Positions 7,010 through 11,080 of a stretch of DNA of 11,080 nucleotides are shown here, piece by piece. The stretch is from Candidatus Aminicenantota bacterium (GTDB lineage Bacteria; Acidobacteriota; Aminicenantia; Aminicenantales; Aminicenantaceae). Numbering within the stretch: position 1 is the first letter of the stretch; every line of letters starts with the position of its first letter. The position numbers and the translations under genes are program-made. The notes beneath the pieces were generated by a model, which saw nothing but the letters and a program-made list of their open reading frames with translations, had not been told where the DNA came from and ran no database searches. The stretch lies in contig DAOVBT010000031.1 of the NCBI GenBank assembly GCA_030670375.1, positions 1 to 11,080 of the forward strand, read 5' to 3'.

Positions 7010-7021
7010 GGGGACGTCCCC
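7010..7021. repeat. Perfect 12-base palindrome GGGGACGTCCCC
   Basis: This perfect inverted repeat without a loop covers the last base of the Yip1-family stop codon and the adjacent gap. Its centre is near -50 relative to the inferred start of the leftward promoter at 6973-6999, upstream of the -35 box. With no loop it is a poor RNA hairpin, so a protein binding site is a reasonable but unproven reading. Confidence 0.4.
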
Positions 7022-7725
7022 TAGCTGCCCAGTTTCGTGCCCAGCAATCCGAAGGCGATGTAAAACAGGCTTCGGATAAACCAGAAGCTGTATGAGAGAA
7101 TGAGACCTTTTTTCAATTCGATCTTGAAGATTTCCGATAGGGCAAACCCAAGGATGCCGAAAATCCAAAGTTGGAAGAAATCCACCTGTGTGAGCACAAC
7201 ATATGCAGGAGACATGGTCTCTAGCCTTGGAAAAAACAGGGCCAGGCTTGTCGTAGTCTGAAAAACAGATTCGCGGCTGGAGATGAGAAAAGCACGCAGG
7301 GCATTGCCCAGGATCAGATTGATGGCATTGGCATGAATGAACGCCGAGAAGATTTGGATATATTTTCCCTCTGTGGAGGTCAGGCGCCCGATTCCCAAAA
7401 TGATCAGGGTTTGAATAAGAAATCCTATGAGCAAGGAGAAGGGCTGCATAACGATTCCGGTGATAGCCACAAAAGCGGGGGGATCTTCCCAAAACTTCAA
7501 TCGCTGATTATAGGCCTCTTCCCCCATTTTTGCCCTGCCCTTTGCATCGCTCTCCAAGAGCTTGATCTGGTCTTGAGGTATATATGGGGCGATCAGCGTC
7601 GCGTAGACGGCGACCAAGATGAGAAGAACGATAAGCATGTCCGCCCACTTGGACTTTTCAGATAAGGCCTTAAAAGTATCTTTGGGGCTAAAGAATACCC
7701 CCAATAGCCGGCTAAAAAGCGTCAT
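7021..7725 (-). CDS. Yip1-family integral membrane protein
   Basis: This inner-membrane protein of 234 residues fits the Yip1 domain family. It opens with a short amphipathic segment and the family-like phrase FSPKDTFKAL (12-21, compare 'P..tf..i'), then has about five hydrophobic segments (near 28-48, 88-114, 122-147, 183-200 and 206-229). A soluble stretch of about 35 residues (50-85) separates the first two. The ATG at 7723-7725 is chosen because GGGGAGAG lies just upstream and the domain begins directly after it; a longer reading from 7812 would run deep inside the ATPase gene and add only a charged, low-complexity tail. The gene overlaps the end of the ATPase gene by 14 bases, so the two are coupled. 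Bacterial Yip1 proteins have no well-defined function. Its position, where an ABC permease is normally found, suggests it works with the adaptor and ATPase, but this is inference. Confidence 0.85.
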   Translation of the reverse strand: MTLFSRLLGVFFSPKDTFKALSEKSKWADMLIVLLILVAVYATLIAPYIPQDQIKLLESDAKGRAKMGEEAYNQRLKFWEDPPAFVAITGIVMQPFSLLIGFLIQTLIILGIGRLTSTEGKYIQIFSAFIHANAINLILGNALRAFLISSRESVFQTTTSLALFFPRLETMSPAYVVLTQVDFFQLWIFGILGFALSEIFKIELKKGLILSYSFWFIRSLFYIAFGLLGTKLGS

Positions 7726-8431
7726 TATGCTCTCCCCTTCTTTCCTCCCTTTCGATTTTACCATCTCGGATGTAGATGATTCTCTGTGCCTGTTGAGCGA
7801 TGTCCGCGTCATGGGTGACTATGATGATGGTGTTCCCTTGGGCGTGGATTTTGTGGAAAAGATTCAGAATTTCATTCCCGGTTTGCGAGTCCAGGTTTCC
7901 GGTGGGCTCATCGGCCAGAAGCAGGGACGGTTCGTTTACCAACGCGCGAGCGATGGCCACCCGTTGACTTTCTCCTCCGGAGAGTTCGGAAGGCCTGTGG
8001 TCTTTCCTGTGGTCCATTTCTACCATTTCCAGAGCTTTGAGTGTTTTTTCGAAACGTTCCTTTTTGCTGGCACCCTTGTAGATGAGGGGGAGTTCCACAT
8101 TATGGAAAGTTGTGGCTCGGGGAAGCAGATTAAATACTTGGAAGACAAAGCCGATTTCTTGGTTGCGGATGAAAGCCAGTTCGTTTTCGCTCATTTCGCT
8201 GACCAATCTTCCGCTGAGATAGTACTTTCCTTTGGTAGGTGTGTCCAAGCATCCGATAAGATTCATTAAAGTTGATTTTCCGGATCCCGAGGGTCCCATG
8301 ATGGCCATGAAATCGTTTCGTTTAACGGCAAAGGATACCCCGCACAGGGCTTTGACCTCTTGTTTTCCCAACTGATAGATTTTCCAGAGGTCTTCAGCGG
8401 CAATGATGATGTCATCAGGGGGCGCGGTCAT
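7712..8431 (-). CDS. ABC transporter ATP-binding protein (MacB/LolD family)
   Basis: This cytoplasmic ATPase subunit, 239 residues, would power an export or lipoprotein/lipid-handling ABC system of the type-VII (MacB/LolD/FtsE) class. Motifs are Walker A GPSGSGKST (46-54), the Q-loop GFVFQVFNLLP (Q98), signature LSGGESQRVAIARAL (150-164), Walker B LLLADEP (170-176) with the D-loop GNLD, and the H-loop histidine at 207. All catalytic residues are present, so it should be active. The wording VFQ.FNLLP and LLADEPTGNLD is diagnostic of the MacB/LolD branch. The start ATG overlaps the adaptor stop as ATGA. Such ATPases normally work with an FtsX-fold permease, but none is encoded next to it; a Yip1-family gene follows instead. 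Confidence 0.93.
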   Translation of the reverse strand: MTAPPDDIIIAAEDLWKIYQLGKQEVKALCGVSFAVKRNDFMAIMGPSGSGKSTLMNLIGCLDTPTKGKYYLSGRLVSEMSENELAFIRNQEIGFVFQVFNLLPRATTFHNVELPLIYKGASKKERFEKTLKALEMVEMDHRKDHRPSELSGGESQRVAIARALVNEPSLLLADEPTGNLDSQTGNEILNLFHKIHAQGNTIIIVTHDADIAQQAQRIIYIRDGKIEREERRGEHNDAF

Positions 8432-9651
8432 TCTTCTTTTTTTTCTTCGGCTTTTATCAGAGTGTCATCTTTCAACAGGCGGAGGGCGCTGTAGGGACCC
8501 ACAACCACGTCCTGGCCTTCCTCGAGCCCAGATGTGATTTCGATCATCAATTCGCCCATGATTCCTTTTTTTATCGGCATGAACTTCACGCGACTTTCTT
8601 GGACGATATACACGCCTTCTTCCTGTTCTTTTTCGGAATTCTGGTCGTCTTCCGTTTTATCCCGTAAGACGAGGGCGGAAATCGGGACAGCCAGAACATC
8701 CTCTTTTTTTGCGGTGATTATATCAGCCGAAGCAGAAAGACCCGGTTTTAGATCGGCAGGAGGATTTTCCAGTGTGACGACCACCTTGAAGTCTTTGGAT
8801 TCATCCGCTGTGGTCACCGTTTGGAGAGCGGAGCTTCCGATTTCGGTGACAGTGCCTGTTATGATGTCATCGGGGTATGCGTCGATTTTGACCTCTGATT
8901 GCTGTCCGATTTTGACGCCGACGACATCTGTTTCATCGACTTCAACTTCCACTTCCATCACCGAAAGATCAGCGATGGTCATCAGGACGGTTCCCGGATT
9001 ATTCATCGTGCCCACGAGTGCGGTTTCTCCTTCCTCCACCCGCAGCCTGGTGATGATCCCCTCTATTGGCGCATAATATTCTGTTTTTTTTAAGATATCC
9101 AGTGTGCTTTGCAGGGAAGCCTGGGCCTGTTTAATCTGGAAGAGAATGGCGTTGCAGTTTGCCTTGGATATTTCGTAGTTCGCTTTGGCCGATTCCAGTG
9201 TTTCCGTCGATATCAGCTCTGCATCGAAGAGTTTTATCTGCCGCTTGTAAAAACCATCATCTCTGTTCTTTACCGCTTGTGCCCGGATCAAGTCCGCTCT
9301 CAGGGACTGGATTCGAGCTTTGTCCCTGTCGGCATTGGCTTCATACTGGGTGGATTCCAACTTAAGGAGAAAATCACCGGCCTTGACCTGTTGTCCCTCT
9401 TCCACCCCGATTTTGATGACTCTTCCTGCGATTTGAGAGCTGATATTGACATTTTTCTTCGGCTTGACCTCCCCTGAGGCAGAAATAACGGATGTCAAGT
9501 CCTGTCTTTTAACCTTTTCCACCGAAACCTTTATGCTTTTTTCCCTTTGGGATTGGAGGTTGAAGATAATTATAACAGCGATTACCGCAATGACCAGGAA
9601 AAACAAAATGAGCTTTTTCTGTCTGCGAAAGAATCCTTTTTTTTCAGCCAA
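8428..9651 (-). CDS. HlyD/MacA-type periplasmic adaptor (membrane fusion protein)
   Basis: This protein is anchored in the inner membrane by one segment (residues 13-31, after a basic N-terminus) and reaches into the periplasm, where adaptors of this family link an inner-membrane pump to an outer-membrane channel. The order is typical: first lipoyl half (around 66-100, INISSQIAGRVIKIGVEEGQ region), a coiled-coil hairpin (about 104-188), second lipoyl half YYAPIEGIITRLRVEEGE (192-209), a beta-barrel (about 228-315, ending LKPGLSASADI) and a membrane-proximal domain (316-392). Residues 330-346 are an acidic insert, and the C-terminus is charged. The start is TTG (9649-9651), supported by AAAGGA (9659-9664) at a 7-base spacing; no ATG lies nearby. 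It is the first gene of an adaptor-ATPase-Yip1 operon transcribed away from the phosphatase gene. The substrate is not predictable. Confidence 0.92.
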   Translation of the reverse strand: MAEKKGFFRRQKKLILFFLVIAVIAVIIIFNLQSQREKSIKVSVEKVKRQDLTSVISASGEVKPKKNVNISSQIAGRVIKIGVEEGQQVKAGDFLLKLESTQYEANADRDKARIQSLRADLIRAQAVKNRDDGFYKRQIKLFDAELISTETLESAKANYEISKANCNAILFQIKQAQASLQSTLDILKKTEYYAPIEGIITRLRVEEGETALVGTMNNPGTVLMTIADLSVMEVEVEVDETDVVGVKIGQQSEVKIDAYPDDIITGTVTEIGSSALQTVTTADESKDFKVVVTLENPPADLKPGLSASADIITAKKEDVLAVPISALVLRDKTEDDQNSEKEQEEGVYIVQESRVKFMPIKKGIMGELMIEITSGLEEGQDVVVGPYSALRLLKDDTLIKAEEKKEE

Positions 9652-9680
9652 AAGATGTTCCTTTATGCGTTGAATATCAT

Positions 9681-9686
9681 ATTATA
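9681..9686 (-). promoter_or_regulatory. Candidate -10 box (TATAAT) for the adaptor-ATPase-Yip1 operon
   Basis: A perfect TATAAT on the minus strand lies 30 bases before the TTG start, giving a 5' leader of about 23 bases that contains the AAAGGA ribosome binding site. The sequence at the expected -35 place (ACCTTT, 9704-9709, 17-base spacing) is poor and lies inside a palindrome. That fits a promoter that needs an activator or is controlled at this site. Confidence 0.5.
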
Positions 9687-9697
9687 GTACGGGGAAA

Positions 9698-9717
9698 AAG
9701 GCAAAAGGTTTTGCCTT
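9698..9717. repeat. Inverted repeat AAGGCAAAAGGTTTTGCCTT between divergent genes (candidate operator)
   Basis: Perfect 9-base arms (AAGGCAAAA and TTTTGCCTT) are separated by GG. The repeat lies in the 102-base gap between the divergent adaptor operon and the phosphatase gene, over the -35 region of the leftward promoter candidate. It could be a regulator binding site acting on one or both sides. Read leftward the second arm runs into five T residues, so a weak intrinsic terminator is an alternative, though there is no gene upstream that it would obviously terminate. Confidence 0.45.
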
Positions 9718-9753
9718 GCTCAAACGCGGGAGAGTTGTTACTATGGAAGGGCC

Positions 9754-10548
9754 ATGGAAACGGAATTCTATCTCAAGGCAGCGATAGAGGCAGCTCGAGA
9801 AGCTGGCCAAATGCTCAGAGAAAACCTGGATGCTTCTCGAGAAATCATTTACAAGGGGGAAGTCGATCTTGTCACAAATTTCGATAATCAATCCCAACAG
9901 ATGATATTTGATCGCCTTGTTGAAAATTTTCCGGATCATGATTTTGTTGCCGAGGAAGGCCTGGATCAAAAAAAGGGGAGCGCGTATCGCTGGATATTCG
10001 ACCCGCTTGACGGGACAACCAATTATGCCCATAGATTTCCTTTTTTCAGTGTTTCCATTGCCTTAGAGTTCAACGGACAGATTATCTGCGGGGTGGTTTA
10101 CGATCCGATGCGGGATGAGACTTTTTCTGGAACGAAGGATTATGGAGCATTTCTGAACGGCGACAGGATCAAGGTGTCGGCCTTGAATGAATTGGATAAA
10201 AGCCTTCTTGCGACAGGATTTCCGTATGATTTGCGTGAAAGTGAGGAAAACAACATTGCCCATTTCAATCATTTTGTGACAAGGGCCCAGGCGATCCGGC
10301 GGTGCGGATCGGCTGCCCTGGATCTTTGTTACGTTGCTTGCGGAAGGTTTGATGGGTTTTGGGAGCTGAAACTGAAACCTTGGGATGTGGCGGCAGCATC
10401 GCTTATTGTCCAAGAGGCTGGTGGTCACCTCACGGACTTCAAGAATAAAGAGTTTAGCATACACAGCCATGAAACTCTGGGAACGAACGGTTTGATCCAC
10501 CAACAGATGCTGGATGTTCTGCGTATGGCAAACGGGACGGAGGATTGA
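9754..10548 (+). CDS. Inositol-monophosphatase family phosphatase (SuhB-like)
   Basis: This cytoplasmic, magnesium-dependent, lithium-sensitive-family sugar phosphatase of 264 residues would hydrolyse inositol-1-phosphate or a related phosphomonoester. Family motifs are complete: the AEEG metal site (E67, E68), WIFDPLDGTTN (80-90, metal ligands D83 and D86, with the phosphate-binding GTT) and KPWDVAAASLIVQEAGG (208-224, D211). Length is normal. The start ATG has GGAAGG 3 bases upstream, which is close but usable. Members of this family include SuhB, fructose-1,6-bisphosphatases of the archaeal type, and histidinol phosphatase; the sequence best fits the SuhB/IMPase group, but the physiological substrate is not certain. 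It is divergent from the adaptor operon. Its stop codon lies 2 bases before the ATG of the lectin-like gene, so the two share a transcript. Confidence 0.92.
   Translation: METEFYLKAAIEAAREAGQMLRENLDASREIIYKGEVDLVTNFDNQSQQMIFDRLVENFPDHDFVAEEGLDQKKGSAYRWIFDPLDGTTNYAHRFPFFSVSIALEFNGQIICGVVYDPMRDETFSGTKDYGAFLNGDRIKVSALNELDKSLLATGFPYDLRESEENNIAHFNHFVTRAQAIRRCGSAALDLCYVACGRFDGFWELKLKPWDVAAASLIVQEAGGHLTDFKNKEFSIHSHETLGTNGLIHQQMLDVLRMANGTED
10539..10543 (+). promoter_or_regulatory. Shine-Dalgarno GGAGG that sets the start of the lectin-like gene
   Basis: GGAGG in the last codons of the phosphatase gene sits 7 bases before the ATG at 10551 but only 1 base before the in-frame TTG at 10545. The spacing selects the ATG. 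Confidence 0.7.
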
Positions 10549-10550
10549 GA

Positions 10551-11048
10551 ATGGGGACAAAAAAAAAAGGAATAAAAGTCTTTGGTCTTTTTTTCCTTTT
10601 TAATCTCTTCTGTTTTTTTGTCGAGGCGCGGAGTCAGACAGGGCTAGAAATCTCCGTCATGAGTCATGTGGATTGGACGGACACCGGCTTGGATGTTGTC
10701 GAAGGCCAGGAAATCATTTTTCGCGCCGTCGGCCAGATATCTCTCCAAAAAGGCAACCCTGTTACGTATTGTGGTCCGGATGGGTATAACTATCAGTCCC
10801 TTCAACAACCCCTTCATGACCGGAATATCGGGGCATTGATCGGGAAGGTGTATTTCCTGATCTCGTTGGAGGTTGACGAGAAGACAGGAAAAGAGAAAAG
10901 AAACGAGAAGGAAGAAATTTTCTACATCGGTTCAGCAAACAGAGTCACCCTGCGGATGGATGGACGGCTTTATTTGGGCATCAATGAGAACCTGGTTGCA
11001 GACAATGATGGTGTTTTTAATGCCCTGGTATATACATATGTGCCCTAG
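10551..11048 (+). CDS. Exported small protein with a LecA/PA-IL-like lectin domain
   Basis: This 165-residue protein has a basic N-terminus (MGTKKKGIKV), a hydrophobic core (FGLFFLFNLFCFFV) and a likely signal-peptidase site near VEARSQ (24-29), so it should be exported. The mature part follows the fold pattern of the Pseudomonas galactose lectin PA-IL (LecA): DWTDTGLDVVEGQEIIFRAVG (41-61), CGPDG (74-78), IGALIGKV (93-100), FYIGS (124-128) and GRLYLGINE (138-146), then ADNDGVFNALV (150-160), where the LecA calcium and sugar loop lies. An acidic/basic insert (about 108-122) separates two of the strands. Sugar binding is inferred, and I cannot confirm that all metal ligands are kept. The gene is coupled to the phosphatase gene. 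Codons 3-6 contain an A10 run (10559-10568), a site prone to slippage. The ATG at 10551 is preferred over TTG at 10545. Confidence 0.75.
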   Translation: MGTKKKGIKVFGLFFLFNLFCFFVEARSQTGLEISVMSHVDWTDTGLDVVEGQEIIFRAVGQISLQKGNPVTYCGPDGYNYQSLQQPLHDRNIGALIGKVYFLISLEVDEKTGKEKRNEKEEIFYIGSANRVTLRMDGRLYLGINENLVADNDGVFNALVYTYVP

Positions 11049-11054
11049 CAGGGC
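11042..11054 (+). repeat. Small hairpin-forming repeat GCCCT-AGC-AGGGC over the stop codon of the lectin-like gene
   Basis: Five-base arms flank a 3-base loop that includes part of the TAG stop. No T-tract follows directly, so it is not a convincing terminator. The remaining 26 bases to the window edge show nothing else that I can identify. Confidence 0.3.
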
Positions 11055-11080
11055 TATCAATTCTTAGAGTTCCGACCCCG

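Noticed and set aside
7726..7812. Upstream extension of the Yip1-family protein by 29 residues
   Set aside because: The extension lies wholly inside the ATPase gene, has a charged low-complexity sequence, and the ATG at 7725 has a good ribosome binding site and matches the family N-terminus.
9716..9744. Rightward promoter for the phosphatase gene (TTGCTC, 17 bases, TACTAT)
   Set aside because: Transcription would begin at about 9751 and exclude the GGAAGG ribosome binding site just before the ATG. The match is too weak to call.
1723..10548. Possible phosphatidylinositol pathway linking the CDP-alcohol phosphotransferase and the inositol-phosphatase family gene
   Set aside because: The two genes are far apart and on different transcripts, no inositol-phosphate synthase is present, and the transferase fits ordinary PgsA.
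11049..11080. Possible start of a tRNA or another gene at the right edge
   Set aside because: The 32 bases show no cloverleaf arms or ORF start that can be supported before the window ends.

Overview
The window is a compact stretch of chromosome from a Gram-negative bacterium. Evidence for two membranes is a lipoprotein with a clear lipobox, a periplasmic adaptor of the HlyD/MacA family, and polysaccharide-priming machinery. Base composition looks moderate by eye (not computed). GTG and TTG starts are common, and genes overlap or nearly touch. A DUF4388 (PATAN-like) protein, a Yip1-family protein and a lipoprotein combining tetratricopeptide (TPR) repeats with S-layer homology (SLH) repeats suggest an environmental lineage such as Acidobacteriota/Aminicenantota or a deltaproteobacterial-type group. 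That placement is an inference with low confidence. No tRNA, rRNA, CRISPR array, insertion sequence or phage gene was recognised.

Layout. (1) Positions 1-1742, plus strand: the end of a polysaccharide gene cluster, with the C-terminal part of a family-4 glycosyltransferase overlapping by ATGA with a polyprenyl-phosphate sugar phosphotransferase (WcaJ/WbaP type). (2) Positions 6964-1723, minus strand: a tightly packed run of a DUF4388 protein, a candidate 29-residue membrane peptide not called by length-based gene finding, miaA, hflX, a TPR/SLH lipoprotein and pgsA. All junctions overlap except the last, which has a 19-base gap. pgsA converges on the sugar-transferase gene and overlaps it by 20 bases. 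(3) Positions 9651-7021, minus strand: HlyD/MacA-type adaptor, MacB/LolD-type ABC ATPase and a Yip1-family membrane protein, with coding overlaps. There is no FtsX-like permease, which is odd. (4) Positions 9754-11048, plus strand: an inositol-monophosphatase family enzyme (SuhB-like), then a small exported protein with a LecA/PA-IL lectin-like domain.

How the genes fit together. The first pair makes lipid-linked surface glycan. miaA, hflX and pgsA are housekeeping genes (tRNA modification, ribosome rescue, phospholipid synthesis), and the DUF4388 protein and TPR/SLH lipoprotein are lineage-specific additions to that transcript. The adaptor/ATPase/Yip1 group looks like an envelope export or lipid-trafficking module. 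Non-coding DNA is limited to four short gaps. Two of them hold promoter-like and palindromic signals (6965-7020 and 9652-9753).

Most of the window is ordinary. The items most worth a second look are the hidden small membrane ORF ahead of miaA, the permease-less ABC/Yip1 module, the SLH-bearing lipoprotein, and the palindromes next to the two minus-strand promoters.
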